In this document: positions 10,629 through 20,110 of the stretch, piece after piece
How the letters are laid out: each line of letters starts with the position of its first letter
Numbering within the stretch: position 1 is the first letter of the stretch
Assembly: GCA_015068025.1 (NCBI GenBank)
Contig: SVLH01000004.1
Location: forward strand, 24,899-88,898
From: Oscillospiraceae bacterium
GTDB lineage: Bacteria > Bacillota > Clostridia > Oscillospirales > Oscillospiraceae
Length of the DNA stretch: 64,000 nucleotides
Direction of reading: 5' to 3'
Translations under genes and position numbers: made by a program
The notes under the pieces: generated by a model
The model's input: only the letters and a program-made list of their open reading frames with translations
Told to the model about the DNA's origin: nothing
Database searches by the model: none

Positions 10629-12623
10629 TTATGTTTCAAAATAGGCATCGATGGCATCCAGCAGCCGCTGGCGCACTTCATCCACATCGCCGTTTTCCAC
10701 GCGGCCGCCGGCCGTGTTGGCATTTCCGCCGCCGCCCAGCGCTTCCAGAATGACCTGTACGTTGATGTCGCCCAGCGACCGGGCGGACATCAGCACATCC
10801 TCGCCGTTGCGGTAGACCACAAAGGACGCCTTCACGCCCTTGAGGGTCAGCAGTTCATCCGCCGCCTGTGCAGCCGTGACGCGATCCACACCCTCGTTGG
10901 GCACCGCCGCCACCGCGATATTGTCACGGTGCAGCTCCGCCCGGCGGATGATGTCGTAACGGGAGATCATATCGCCCAGCTCGTTCTGGAACAACAGCTG
11001 CACGTCCGCCGTGTCGGCGCCGGCGCGGCGCAAAAACGCCGCAGCTTCAAAGGTGCGTCCGCCGGTGCGCTGGGTGAAATGCTTGGTATCCAGCACGATG
11101 CCCGCCAGCAGCGCCTCGGCCTCCTCCCGCAGGAGGTCGGCAGGCTCCACCAGGTACTGCAGCAGCTCCGTCACCAGCTCGGAGGCGGAGGAGGCATAGG
11201 GCTCGTGGAAGCTGAAAGCTGCGTTTTCGATATAGCTGGCGGCGCGGCGGTGATGGTCGATGACCGCCACCCGGTTGCAGGATTCCAGAAGCTGGGGGCT
11301 TTCCACCATATCCGGACGGTTGGTGTCCACCACCACCAGCAGGGCACCCGGCCGCATCTTCATGAACGCGTCGGGCCCGGAAACGAGCACATGCTCATAG
11401 GCGGGCAGCGCCTTCAGACGTTCCAGTACAGCGCCGGCCGCGTTTTTCTCGGTGTCGATCACGATCTGCGCCGGCTTGCCCCGCTTGCGGGCGGCGCAGC
11501 AGATGCCCACGGCGGCGCCCACGGCATCCATATCCGCGTAGCTGTGGCCCATGACATAGATCTCCGTGGCATCCGCCATTAGTTCCCGGAGGGCGTTGGC
11601 CATGACGCGGGACTTGACCTTCGTGCGCTTTTCCGTGGCCTTGGCGCGGCCGCCGTAGAAGGCAAAGTCCACCCGGTTTCTCACCACGGCCTGATCGCCG
11701 CCGCGGCTGAGCGCCATCTCGATGGACAGGTTGGCGTTTTTATAGAGTTCAGGGAAGCTGTCGCTGTCCATGCCGATGCCAATGGACAGGGTAGGATGCA
11801 CACCCTCGCCCACGGAGATGTCGCGAATGGCATCCAGAACGGTAAATTTCTCCTCCACAAAGTGCTGGTAGTACTGTTCCTCAAAGATGAACAGATAGCG
11901 GTCGCGCTCTGTTTTCAGCAGCAGACCGTTTCCGGCCTCCGCCCAGCTGCCCAGCTTCTCGTCGATCTGGGCCAGCACGGCGCTGCGCTGGGTGTCGGGA
12001 CAGGCTTTCATCAGATCCTCATAGTTGTCGATCATCAGCAGCGACACCACGGGACGGGTGGCGTAATAGGTCTCTTTCAGCACGTCGGATTCGGTGGTCT
12101 CCACCCAATAGGTCGTCGCCACCAGGTTCTGCTCACCGCTGCGGCCACGGGCACGCACCATGCTGCCATAGACCTGGAAGCGGCGGTTGTTCATGATGAC
12201 CCGCTCGGGACACTCCGACTTACCCTCCAGCAGCCACTGAACGGGGAAGTCGGGCACAGCCTCCTCCACCTTCATCTCGAAGCGATGCTCCCGCACGCCG
12301 GCCAGCTGCATGAAATCCTCGTTGTTCCAGATCACCTCGCCGGTATCGGGACGGAACACCATGATGGGCAGAGGCGAGTTGATGAGGGTGGATTTGCTTG
12401 CGGTATCCACGCTGCCGGTGACGCTGTCAATGTACTGCAAAATGTTCTGCCGACGTTTTTTATTGCCTTGCGTCAGGTAGAGCCACAGCGCCACGGCAGC
12501 GATCCCCTCCACCAGCGCAAGCATGGGGTCGACAGCCACCGCCAGCGCCACAAAGAGCGCCAGGCAGATAAAATACAGCATCATATTCGGTTCCAGCAGG
12601 CGGGAGAGCTTTTTATTGTTCAT
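10629..12623 (-). CDS. gdpP: Cyclic-di-AMP phosphodiesterase GdpP
   Basis: Hydrolyses c-di-AMP to pApA, thereby setting potassium, osmotic and cell-wall homeostasis. It has 664 residues from [13 protein letters not shown], close to the family norm. It carries two membrane helices (about 15-31 and 34-51), a PAS-like domain, a degenerate GGDEF domain near 180-310, and a C-terminal DHH-DHHA1 phosphodiesterase. The latter has [32 protein letters not shown] and a glycine-rich [12 protein letters not shown] near the end. The open frame reaches further upstream, but AGGAG nine bases before 12623 and the family N-terminus fix this start. Confidence 0.96.
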   Translation of the reverse strand: MNNKKLSRLLEPNMMLYFICLALFVALAVAVDPMLALVEGIAAVALWLYLTQGNKKRRQNILQYIDSVTGSVDTASKSTLINSPLPIMVFRPDTGEVIWNNEDFMQLAGVREHRFEMKVEEAVPDFPVQWLLEGKSECPERVIMNNRRFQVYGSMVRARGRSGEQNLVATTYWVETTESDVLKETYYATRPVVSLLMIDNYEDLMKACPDTQRSAVLAQIDEKLGSWAEAGNGLLLKTERDRYLFIFEEQYYQHFVEEKFTVLDAIRDISVGEGVHPTLSIGIGMDSDSFPELYKNANLSIEMALSRGGDQAVVRNRVDFAFYGGRAKATEKRTKVKSRVMANALRELMADATEIYVMGHSYADMDAVGAAVGICCAARKRGKPAQIVIDTEKNAAGAVLERLKALPAYEHVLVSGPDAFMKMRPGALLVVVDTNRPDMVESPQLLESCNRVAVIDHHRRAASYIENAAFSFHEPYASSASELVTELLQYLVEPADLLREEAEALLAGIVLDTKHFTQRTGGRTFEAAAFLRRAGADTADVQLLFQNELGDMISRYDIIRRAELHRDNIAVAAVPNEGVDRVTAAQAADELLTLKGVKASFVVYRNGEDVLMSARSLGDINVQVILEALGGGGNANTAGGRVENGDVDEVRQRLLDAIDAYFET

Positions 12624-12677
12624 GATCTCGACTCCTAACACCGGAAATTTCAGAAAAACATAGTTATAGATTCTAGT

Positions 12678-12706
12678 AGTATAGCATTTCCGAGAAAAAG
12701 AAGCAA
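12678..12706 (-). promoter_or_regulatory. Sigma-A-type promoter for the gdpP operon
   Basis: Minus strand TTGCTT (12701-12706), 17-base spacer, TATACT (12678-12683), about 55 bases upstream of gdpP. Confidence 0.65.
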
Positions 12707-12847
12707 TGGCATTGCGTAAAAATCTCGATGTCCGCCGCACCTTTTCCGTCGGCTTTTCTTCCTTTGCGGCGGCAGAGCCCTTTTTCCTTTTGTGTTGATA
12801 TAGGCCCCTCAACAGAACCCTTCGTCGAAATGCCGGAACTCCAAGCA

Positions 12848-12886
12848 TAGGAAAAGACTCCACAGGACTCTGAAATCCCGTGGAGC
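12848..12886 (-). terminator. Probable terminator of the AT-rich lipoprotein gene
   Basis: A 9-bp stem with one A-C mismatch (CTCCACAGG at 12858-12866, CCCGTGGAG at 12877-12885) is followed on the minus strand by TCTTTTCC. Confidence 0.55.
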
Positions 12887-12960
12887 CTCATTCATTTCAA
12901 CAGGTCGGTTAGATTTTGAAGGCAAAGATCATCGCCTCTTCAAAGCTTGAATTTGCAGTT

Positions 12961-14460
12961 TTAATGTTCATCCTTAATTTCAAATTCGTTATTGCTCATC
13001 TGAAGAAGCAGGAAAGCCCCGGGGAAGTTCTTTTCCAGTTCTTCGAGGCGGAACTGTTTAGAAAGGCTCTCTGCATTTCCACAGAATGCTTCAAACCAAA
13101 CTTGTCCGGTGGCTGGAGCATAATCAATAGTATATCCTTCGCCCCACGCAAGCATGATGTCCTGACAGGCACTAGCCATAATATGCCCCTGCAAGTCTGT
13201 CTGACCGCCTTGCAGGAACACAGCAAAGCAATATTGTAGCGTATACTTGCCATAGCCGAGCAGTTCCTCATACGCCGGCTCATGCACTTCGATATAATCT
13301 CCGGGCTTGGATGAATAAGCCGGAGAAGACTGGATTTCATCAAGCAACTCCGCAATTCTACTGTCCAAACTAATGGTACTATTCAGATATGCAAGGGCTT
13401 TATTGTAGGTCTGTGCTTTCAGATCTTCGATATAAGCCTGATCGTTCAGTGCATCGTCAGCAGAAGCACCAGGAAATTTAGAACGAATATCGTCCGTATA
13501 GTAGCTGCCATCTCTGGGCTCCCAGTATTCCTCAAGAATATACTCCCCGGAACCGCCGATTTTGAATGTGATTGCAGCAGGGACATAGCTGCCTCCCACC
13601 GCCTCCAACGTTCCTCCATAGGTGCTATATTTCACATAATGCACCAGAAGATAAACCATGGTCTTTTCCGTATGGTTGTCCGCACCGACTTGAGGCGTTC
13701 CACTTATGACTTCGTTTGCCAAAAGCACATGGCTCTCCACATGGATCAGGCCGTCCGGCACATCACTGCGATAATGGTCCAAAATGGCCTTGGATATTGC
13801 AATATCAAGGTCATCTTCTTTTGGTTCTGACCAATACTGAATACTAAATCTGTCCAAATCAGCAATAGTTGCCCGTCCTTCGTTCAATGCAGTTACAATA
13901 TCCTCCGAATTGCCATTGTTGTAAGTTACGATAATGTACGGACTCTTGATGACATTGAAGTAGTATTCGGTCGTTTCATCCTCGTAAAACTTCTCAATTG
14001 CTGCATCACAAGGAAGGTTCTCTTCTTTGGCTCGATCCCGTATTTCGACAATAAATCTTGTTCTACCGGGGATTTCACTGTCTGGTTCTGTGTTAGGATT
14101 ACTTGTTTCAATTTCAACGCGATGAACTTTTGTAATACGAGCTGGATATGTCTCTTGAATTTCACCACTGTAGAAGACATTGACCATATCACCAACCGCA
14201 GGAATTGGCCACGATGTTTTACCCTTCAAGGGAACCTCTATCTTGTCAGCAGACTTGCTTTCATTGCTGTCAGCAAGAGGTTCTACCAACAAGTAACTGT
14301 CATTGACCTCCAGAACCTTTGCACTGAAAGAAGTAATATCTTCTTCCATAGTTCCTGATGCACTTGATTCATTCTCACTAACATTATGCATGCTTTTGTT
14401 GCACCCAATCAGCCCCAGCACACAGGTCAATGTCAAAGCCAATGCTATCAACTTTTTCAT
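12961..14460 (-). CDS. Uncharacterised AT-rich lipoprotein
   Basis: A 499-residue exported lipoprotein: signal MKKLIALALTLTCVLGLIGC ends in lipobox LIGC. After a Ser/Glu-rich spacer, a region near residues 42-110 (ITSFSAKVLEVNDSYLLVEP) looks like the small beta-barrel DUF3221/YobA fold. The C-terminal half contains EEYWEPRDGSYYTDDIRSKFP near residues 310-330. I associate that segment with extracellular parts of some BlaR1-like M56 proteins, but the memory is weak and the link is tentative. Base composition is clearly lower in GC than the flanking genes, which suggests later acquisition. AAGGAGG lies upstream of the start. Function unknown. Confidence 0.75.
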   Translation of the reverse strand: MKKLIALALTLTCVLGLIGCNKSMHNVSENESSASGTMEEDITSFSAKVLEVNDSYLLVEPLADSNESKSADKIEVPLKGKTSWPIPAVGDMVNVFYSGEIQETYPARITKVHRVEIETSNPNTEPDSEIPGRTRFIVEIRDRAKEENLPCDAAIEKFYEDETTEYYFNVIKSPYIIVTYNNGNSEDIVTALNEGRATIADLDRFSIQYWSEPKEDDLDIAISKAILDHYRSDVPDGLIHVESHVLLANEVISGTPQVGADNHTEKTMVYLLVHYVKYSTYGGTLEAVGGSYVPAAITFKIGGSGEYILEEYWEPRDGSYYTDDIRSKFPGASADDALNDQAYIEDLKAQTYNKALAYLNSTISLDSRIAELLDEIQSSPAYSSKPGDYIEVHEPAYEELLGYGKYTLQYCFAVFLQGGQTDLQGHIMASACQDIMLAWGEGYTIDYAPATGQVWFEAFCGNAESLSKQFRLEELEKNFPGAFLLLQMSNNEFEIKDEH

Positions 14461-14493
14461 GTAGGCAACCTCCTTCGTTGTTAAATGCTATTT

Positions 14494-14505
14494 GTCTATA
14501 TAGAC
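14494..14505. promoter_or_regulatory. 12-bp perfect palindrome upstream of the lipoprotein gene
   Basis: GTCTATATAGAC lies 34 bases before the lipoprotein start and overlaps the likely promoter. It could be a repressor site of a winged-helix (BlaI-like) or other dimeric regulator. That is inference from symmetry and position only. Confidence 0.35.
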
Positions 14506-14642
14506 GTAGAAAATCGCAAAAGGTTCCATGTTTTCTATATTTTAGTGCTTCTTTCAAGGCAATCACTTCCCAACAGGTTTTGGCGAAGATGCTGGTGTTT
14601 AGAACAGCAACAATTAAAAAGAGGGAGGGCGGCAGAGGCCGC

Positions 14643-14671
14643 TTGTAATCCCAATGCGCGCCTGTTATAAT
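14643..14671 (+). promoter_or_regulatory. Promoter for the ATP-grasp/PHP/deacetylase operon
   Basis: TTGTAA (14643-14648), 17-base spacer, TATAAT (14666-14671), about 40 bases upstream of the first gene. Confidence 0.7.
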
Positions 14672-14712
14672 GTTAATATCTATGCAATCTGTTTTACCCG
14701 GGAGGTCTCGCT

Positions 14713-15819
14713 ATGAAAACCGTAGTCATTACAGACGGAAAATACCGCGCCTCCATTGCCGCCGCCCGTGTATTGGGCAGGGCGGGATATCGTGTTGTCA
14801 TCACCCAGACCCGTGGGGATTCCCCCCTTGACCCGCCGGTGTTCTCCTCCCGCTTTGTTGCGGAAACACGCTGGGTCGACGGCAGCTGTGCCGACGTGGA
14901 CTATGCCGCCCGGCTGCTTGCCGTCCTGCAGGAATACGACCGCCCCGTGCTGCTGTGCGTGAGCGCCGTAACGCTGAACGCCGTTTCGCGGCAGAAGGAT
15001 GCCTTTGCCGAAGTTTGCGACTTTCTCATCGCCGACCCCGACGTGCTGGACGCCCTGAATGATAAGGACGCCGTCCATGCCCGCTGTGAAGACCTGGGCA
15101 TCCCCGTACCGAAGCAGTATGACGGCGAGCCGGAGCGCTACCCCGTGGTCATCAAGCCCCGCTGCGGCGAAAAATTCGGTCTGAAGGCCGCCGACCGCTA
15201 CATCGTGGCGCACAACAAAGCGGAATATGAAGCCGCGCTGGCAAAAATGCGTCCTTATGATCCCTCTCCTCTGGTGCAGGACAAGCTGACAGGTGACGGC
15301 ATCGGCGCCAGCTTGCTGCTGGACGGCGAGGGACGACTCATCTCCGCCCTATGCCACCGCCGTATCCGGGAATACCCTATCAGCGGCGGCCCCTCCACCT
15401 GCTGCGAGAGTTTTTACGATGAGGCGCTGATCGATCAGGCCTACCGCCTGCTGCGCTCCTTCGGGTTCGTGGGCATGGCCATGGTGGAGTTCAAGGGCGA
15501 GTGCGTGCTGGAGGTAAACCCCCGCATCTGGGGCAGTTTCCCCATGACGGAGTGCGCCGAAAGCCCCTATGCCTGCCATTATGTCCGGGCTTCGGCGGGG
15601 GAAGCCGTCCCCTACACGCCCTGTGACTATAAGCCCGGCGTGCGGATGCGCTTCCTGCTTAACGATGCCGTGGCCACGCTGCACTACCTGCGCCACGGCA
15701 AGCTGCGGATGTTCCTCGGCGGCATTGCCGACCTGTTCCGCGCAAAAGAGGCTCTGTCCGCCTCCGATGACCCCACCCCCATGCGCCGCTATCTGCGGCA
15801 GTATCTGCTGCGGAGGTGA
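14713..15819 (+). CDS. ATP-grasp domain ligase of unknown substrate
   Basis: A 368-residue cytosolic protein. Residues 1-110 form a Rossmann-like preATP-grasp domain (MKTVVITDGKYRASIAAARV). ATP-grasp segments follow: YPVVIKPRCGEKFGLKA, then PSPLVQDKLTGDGIGASLLL. The Mg2+-binding end VEFKGECVLEVNPRIWGSFP lies near residues 258-277, with the E-x-N pair intact. The layout resembles carbamoyl-phosphate-synthase-like and PylC-like enzymes that couple ATP to acyl-phosphate ligation, often to amino acids. It overlaps closely with the PHP gene (two bases apart), and a deacetylase follows. Substrate unknown; a cell-surface or amino-acid conjugation role is only a guess. Confidence 0.85.
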   Translation: MKTVVITDGKYRASIAAARVLGRAGYRVVITQTRGDSPLDPPVFSSRFVAETRWVDGSCADVDYAARLLAVLQEYDRPVLLCVSAVTLNAVSRQKDAFAEVCDFLIADPDVLDALNDKDAVHARCEDLGIPVPKQYDGEPERYPVVIKPRCGEKFGLKAADRYIVAHNKAEYEAALAKMRPYDPSPLVQDKLTGDGIGASLLLDGEGRLISALCHRRIREYPISGGPSTCCESFYDEALIDQAYRLLRSFGFVGMAMVEFKGECVLEVNPRIWGSFPMTECAESPYACHYVRASAGEAVPYTPCDYKPGVRMRFLLNDAVATLHYLRHGKLRMFLGGIADLFRAKEALSASDDPTPMRRYLRQYLLRR

Positions 15820-15821
15820 CC

Positions 15822-16529
15822 ATGGAACTGAAACTGGATCTGCATATCCACTCCGCCCATTCTCCCGACGGGCGGATGTCCCTGGATGAGATCGTTGGGC
15901 GCTGCCGCAAGGCGGGGCTGGACGGCGCCGCCGTCTGCGACCACGACCGCGTGCTGACGGAATGTTCGGACTGCTCTGATTTTCTCCTGATCCCCGGCGT
16001 GGAACTCTCCACGCAGCACGGGCATCTGCTGGGGCTGTTTGTGTCCGCGCCCATCGAAACGAAGGACTTTGACCAGGCCGTGGAGGCCATCCATGCGCAG
16101 GGTGGTCTTGCCGTGCTGGCGCACCCCTTCGAGCACTCCGCCGACGAAGAGCGCCTCCTGCCTCTCCTGCCTGCGCTGGACGGCATCGAGATCTGGAACA
16201 GCCGGGCGACCCGCAAAAACCGCCACGCCAACGCACAGGCAGAGGCCTTTGCCGCACGGCTCGGCCTGCGCCGTTTCGCCGGCAGCGACGCCCATGTACC
16301 GCAGGAAATCGGCAACGCCGTCCTCATCGTGGAGGCGGAGGCAAAGACTCCGGAGGCCGTGAAGTCCGCCTTGCTGACGGGAGCCGTTCGCATTGAGGGG
16401 CGCTCCTCCCCTGCCCGCCACACCGCCGCCAGCCAGCTGACGCGGCTGAAACGCGCCCACGCCGCGCCCGCCGCCTATCTCAAGTGGGTGCTGTTCGCCG
16501 GCAAATGCCTGCTGCGTGACATTTTTTAA
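15822..16529 (+). CDS. PHP-domain phosphoesterase
   Basis: A 235-residue PHP hydrolase. Metal motifs are visible: DLHIHSAHSPDG (6-17), CDHDRV near 40, ELS near 60, AHPFEH near 103, and SDAH near 150. A TIM-like barrel with this HxH...H...DAH set binds three metals and hydrolyses phosphate esters such as nucleoside 3',5'-bisphosphate or histidinol phosphate. The substrate cannot be told here. GGAGG sits five bases before ATG 15822; an in-frame GTG six bases earlier is within the ribosome site. Second gene of a three-gene operon. Confidence 0.88.
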   Translation: MELKLDLHIHSAHSPDGRMSLDEIVGRCRKAGLDGAAVCDHDRVLTECSDCSDFLLIPGVELSTQHGHLLGLFVSAPIETKDFDQAVEAIHAQGGLAVLAHPFEHSADEERLLPLLPALDGIEIWNSRATRKNRHANAQAEAFAARLGLRRFAGSDAHVPQEIGNAVLIVEAEAKTPEAVKSALLTGAVRIEGRSSPARHTAASQLTRLKRAHAAPAAYLKWVLFAGKCLLRDIF

Positions 16530-16546
16530 GCAAAGGAGACTCTGCC

Positions 16547-17830
16547 ATGTCTTTGATCGTAAAAGTGGGAAAAGCGGGCAAGCGCTTTTTGAAACAGCAC
16601 ATTCTGCCCCCTGCCGTCCATCACCTCAGCTATACCCGCCGGCTGGAGCGGTTTCAGACCTCCCGACGCATCTGCGCCATGACCTTTGACGACGGTCCCA
16701 TGGACATGCCCGCCGCACCGGATCGCTTCAACGGCCGCAGCTTGACGGATGTTCTGCTGGACACGCTGGCGGAGTTCGGCGCCAAGGGCACCTTTGACGT
16801 GGTGGGCGACACCGCCGAAAACTACCCCGACAAGGCCGGCAAGCTGGGCAGCGCCGCATGGGGCGGCGTGAAATACGACCACTATCCCGATATCCACTGC
16901 GACGAGCGCGGCGGCGCGGCTCACAACGAGCGCCTCATCCGCCGTATGCTGGATGAGGGACACCAGATCACTAACCACGGCTACCGCCACATCATCTTCG
17001 GCCGCAAGGCCATTGTCTACGGCGGCCGGGAATTTCTTGGCTCGCTGGACGCCGCCGTGGAAGACCTGAAAAAGCTGGACAAGCTGATGCTGGAGCAGTA
17101 CGGCTACCAGATCACCATGCACCGCCCGCCCCACTATGTGGACGCGATGCAGGACGGCTTTACCAGCTACGATGTCTGCGATGTGATGGGCTACCAGTAC
17201 ATGGCCGCCTCCTTTGACGGCGCCGGCTGGCTGCCCTCCACTCTCGCCGACCCCGAGGCGGCACTGGAGGCAGAGGTCAACGCCATGGTGGAGCCTATCC
17301 GCCGGGCGCTGGAGGCCGATCCCAACTGCTTCTGCGGCCAGATCATCTTCCAGAAGGACGGCTACAACATGGCCAAGCGCACCCCTGTGGCCTTCGGTCT
17401 TCGGAAGCAGTTGGAACTGCTGAAACAGTATGGCTACGAGGTGGTCACCGTCAGCGAGCTGATGGAGGAGTCCCCCTTCACCGATCTGGGCCGAAGCGAT
17501 CCTCTGTTTGAGAAACTTTGCTCCATCTCCAAAGAGCGGGCCATCGTTTATTCCGACAACCGCCTGCGTCTGGAACAGCCTATGACCTGCGGCGAACTGG
17601 CGATGCTGCTCTGCCCCAGAGAGGAAGCCCTCTCCCGCCGCCACGCCGCCATCCGCCGCACAGGAAAGCGGCAGCACGCCTACTGCGGCGCCATGGAATG
17701 GTGTGCGGAGCAGGGGCTGCTGCCCAAAACTGCAAAGCCGGACGAGAATCTCACCTCCTTGCCGGAGGGACGCTTCTCCCCCACCACAGATTTCACCCGC
17801 CGCGGTGTCTACGCCGCCTATCTGGGCTGA
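16547..17830 (+). CDS. NodB-type polysaccharide deacetylase family protein with SLH-like tail
   Basis: A 427-residue protein with a NodB homology domain. The catalytic/metal motif MTFDDGPMD is near residues 45-53, and the metal histidines TNHGYRH are near 143-149. Further NodB features such as MHRPPHYVD follow. Such enzymes remove N-acetyl groups from cell-wall or surface glycans. No clear signal peptide is visible, only a basic N-terminus, so secretion is uncertain. The last 90 residues (MTCGELAMLL, then AMEWCAEQGLLPK, then FSPTTDFTRRGVYAAY) resemble a degenerate S-layer homology repeat. It follows the PHP gene by 17 bases. Confidence 0.85.
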   Translation: MSLIVKVGKAGKRFLKQHILPPAVHHLSYTRRLERFQTSRRICAMTFDDGPMDMPAAPDRFNGRSLTDVLLDTLAEFGAKGTFDVVGDTAENYPDKAGKLGSAAWGGVKYDHYPDIHCDERGGAAHNERLIRRMLDEGHQITNHGYRHIIFGRKAIVYGGREFLGSLDAAVEDLKKLDKLMLEQYGYQITMHRPPHYVDAMQDGFTSYDVCDVMGYQYMAASFDGAGWLPSTLADPEAALEAEVNAMVEPIRRALEADPNCFCGQIIFQKDGYNMAKRTPVAFGLRKQLELLKQYGYEVVTVSELMEESPFTDLGRSDPLFEKLCSISKERAIVYSDNRLRLEQPMTCGELAMLLCPREEALSRRHAAIRRTGKRQHAYCGAMEWCAEQGLLPKTAKPDENLTSLPEGRFSPTTDFTRRGVYAAYLG

Positions 17831-17837
17831 TACAAAA

Positions 17838-17876
17838 CGAACAGCGGGAACCCAAATGGGTTCCCGCTGTTTCTTA
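17838..17876. terminator. Bidirectional terminator between convergent genes
   Basis: 14-bp stem AACAGCGGGAACCC (17840-17853) with GGGTTCCCGCTGTT (17858-17871), loop AAAT, T-rich on both exits. Serves the deacetylase gene and the DUF4127 gene. Confidence 0.85.
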
Positions 17877-17881
17877 TTCTG

Positions 17882-19657
17882 TTACGCCGCAGGCATCAGC
17901 GGCTCCACCGTCACCGTGAAAGAGATCTCAAAGGTGCGGTTCCACGGCATATACACATCGGAGAAGGTCACCTCTCCCACCGTCTTTTCCGTATAGGTTC
18001 GCAGGTCGGAGATCAGCGTCGTGCCGTTCAGGTTGTCGCCCATGGCGATACAGCCGGGCAGGAACAGCTCCTCCAGTTTCTTTTGGATCAGTTCCCGCTC
18101 CTCGCCCTCGGCAAGGATGTTGTTGTAGTTGTGCCCCATGTCCCGGATATAGACGTTCAGGGGATAGCGGGCATGGAGGATATAGGGGTAGGTCAGCGCC
18201 ATGGAGTTGGCGATCTGCTGCACCTGCGCCACGTCCGCCGCGTCGGTCTTTTCCTCGCAGCAGCGCAGATACAGGTAGCGGGAGATGCCCATGGCAAAGG
18301 CCGCGCCGGTAACGTTGGCCTGATCGTACTTGCCCGCAAAGGCCACCAGATGGGCAAAGTCCACCCGGGCGATGAGCATATCCTCCAGCAGCTGTCCGTA
18401 GGCGTTGTTGCTGGCCTCGATAAACAGCGTGGGAATGTCGTTCTCCTGATTGTATTCCAGCAGGGACACCAATTCCTCGCAGTAGGCCGCAGCCGCCGCT
18501 TTGTCCTCCGGCGCGGTCATCACCACGATCTGGAGTTCGGCTTCTTCCTCCGTGACCCGCTCAATCTCATAGAGGTCGGTGTGCAGATCCACCACCTCCT
18601 CCAGCGTGTAGCGGTCAAATTCCGAGGAGGGGATGGCCTGGGTGCCGCCCACATAGCGCACGGACGCGCGGATGGTATAGTCATAGGTGTCCTGCGCGAT
18701 CTCGCCCACCAGCAGCCGCGCCAGCGAGTCCAGTCCCGCCATGACCATGCTGCCCTCACCCAGACGGCTCTCGATATAGTGGATCTCGTTGTACTGGATG
18801 TTGGCGGTGTTGGAGGAATCGTCGATGCCGATGAGCAGGCGGGTGTTGCCGTTTTTGTTTTCGTTCAGCCGGGTGACCACATGATCCAGCAGCGTCAGCT
18901 TGCGGCGGCGGACTGCCAGATAGTGGTCAATGATGTCGTCCGTCAGGGCGGCGCGGTAGGTGTTGTCGCCCAGCGCGTTCTCCGCGGCAGTGGCGCCGTC
19001 GGCGGCGTAAGTGTAGTTGACAAAGACGTTTTCAAGGGTCAGATCGCTGCCCTCCAAGGCAGGGCGGGCCACCATGCCGTATTCCCGCAGGCCGTAGTAC
19101 TCCTCCAGCCCGAAGCCCTGATAGGCCACGGTGGAGGCAAGGCGCACAATGCTGTCGAACAGATAGATGCGGTTGTCCTTATCCTTTGCAAGGGAGTAGA
19201 TATACTTGTCGAAGGCCGCGGTCTCCGTCATGACGGTGCCGTCGGCAAAGGTTAGGTCGGTCTCTCCGTACATGGCGCGGGAGTTGACCAGACCGCCAGA
19301 GAACAGCTGATCCAACGACAGGATGAACAGGTCGCAGCCCTGCTCGTCCATCTCCCGCACCCACTCCATCAGCGCCGCCCGGTCGCCGTACTGGGTGCCG
19401 TTGGCGTTGAGGCTCTGGCCGTCCAGTTTCGTGCAGTAGATGTCACCTTCCGGCATGACCACCCGGTAGCCGGAGGCCTCCGCCAGATACACCACATCCT
19501 CCATATTGTCGGTGCGGTCATCCAGCGGCACATAGGCGATGACGTTTTTCCACGCCGCCTTTTTTTCTTTTTCCGCCGCCTGATGCTTCCATACCAGCGT
19601 ACAGGCAACCGCCAGCGCCAGCATCAGCGCCACGGCGGCAAGGATCTTGTTTTTCAT
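17882..19657 (-). CDS. DUF4127 family protein, membrane-anchored or exported
   Basis: 591 residues, opening with a hydrophobic signal/anchor segment (about 3-22) and a Lys/Glu-rich stretch. The mature part begins NVIAYVPLDDRTDN, matching the PLDDRP start of DUF4127 proteins. Other recognisable parts are LFILSLDQLFSGGLVNSR and LLIGIDDSSNTANIQYNE. The family appears in many Firmicutes, but I know of no firm biochemical role. The fold may be metalloenzyme-like, since conserved Asp and Asn clusters stand out; that is inference. Transcribed alone, from its own promoter. Confidence 0.85.
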   Translation of the reverse strand: MKNKILAAVALMLALAVACTLVWKHQAAEKEKKAAWKNVIAYVPLDDRTDNMEDVVYLAEASGYRVVMPEGDIYCTKLDGQSLNANGTQYGDRAALMEWVREMDEQGCDLFILSLDQLFSGGLVNSRAMYGETDLTFADGTVMTETAAFDKYIYSLAKDKDNRIYLFDSIVRLASTVAYQGFGLEEYYGLREYGMVARPALEGSDLTLENVFVNYTYAADGATAAENALGDNTYRAALTDDIIDHYLAVRRRKLTLLDHVVTRLNENKNGNTRLLIGIDDSSNTANIQYNEIHYIESRLGEGSMVMAGLDSLARLLVGEIAQDTYDYTIRASVRYVGGTQAIPSSEFDRYTLEEVVDLHTDLYEIERVTEEEAELQIVVMTAPEDKAAAAAYCEELVSLLEYNQENDIPTLFIEASNNAYGQLLEDMLIARVDFAHLVAFAGKYDQANVTGAAFAMGISRYLYLRCCEEKTDAADVAQVQQIANSMALTYPYILHARYPLNVYIRDMGHNYNNILAEGEERELIQKKLEELFLPGCIAMGDNLNGTTLISDLRTYTEKTVGEVTFSDVYMPWNRTFEISFTVTVEPLMPAA

Positions 19658-19696
19658 CAGCCATCTCTCTTTCGTGAGGGATTTTCATACGGAGAA

Positions 19697-19725
19697 ATTG
19701 TATCATATCCGCAGCAGAAAGACAA
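19697..19725 (-). promoter_or_regulatory. Promoter for the DUF4127 gene
   Basis: Minus strand TTGTCT (19720-19725), 17-base spacer, TACAAT (19697-19702), 40 bases before the start codon. Confidence 0.6.
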
Positions 19726-19820
19726 GCGGGATGAGGCTGTGCTGCCCATTCCCATCTTTGCGCCCGCGGCACAAATCGGGTCGATCTCCCGTCCCGCAGC
19801 GGGCTGTGGAAAATTTTATG

Positions 19821-19849
19821 TATACAAATCCCCTCTTTCGTGCTATACT
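19821..19849 (+). promoter_or_regulatory. Candidate promoter for RNase J
   Basis: TATACA (19821-19826), 17-base spacer, TATACT (19844-19849). It lies about 260 bases before the RNase J start, implying a long leader. Confidence 0.5.
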
Positions 19850-20110
19850 ATGTTAGCTTTCGCGGCAGATGGCCGCGGTTTGTTCCGTATTTTTGGCCGG
19901 AGACGCAGACTTCTCCGCCCAACAATAGATAGAGAAAATCCCCATAACACGGTTCGACAGGACGTGACCGGATCTCTGCGCGGCGAAACGGGGCCCCGCA
20001 GGTGACGGACGCCTTTTATTGCTGTGCGCATTTTTGCGCCTTTTTCGTCCCGTCTGCCGTGGTGAGCGACCTTTTTTACATACCAATTATCAAAGGAGAA
20101 CCTGTATTTT

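Larger units (their letters stand above)
12624..12960. other. Intergenic region gdpP-lipoprotein gene
   Basis: Holds the gdpP promoter and the terminator of the upstream minus-strand lipoprotein gene. The rest (about 12707-12845 and 12887-12960) shows no credible gene or site. Confidence 0.6.
19658..20110. other. Intergenic region with long RNase J leader
   Basis: Two divergent promoters sit at its left and middle. The remaining 255 bases up to the RNase J ATG form a GC-rich leader with short hairpins, including a TGCGCA-TTTT-TGCGC stem followed by CTTTTTCG around 20026-20048 that looks like a weak attenuator. No start codon with a convincing gene is seen in it. Confidence 0.5.
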
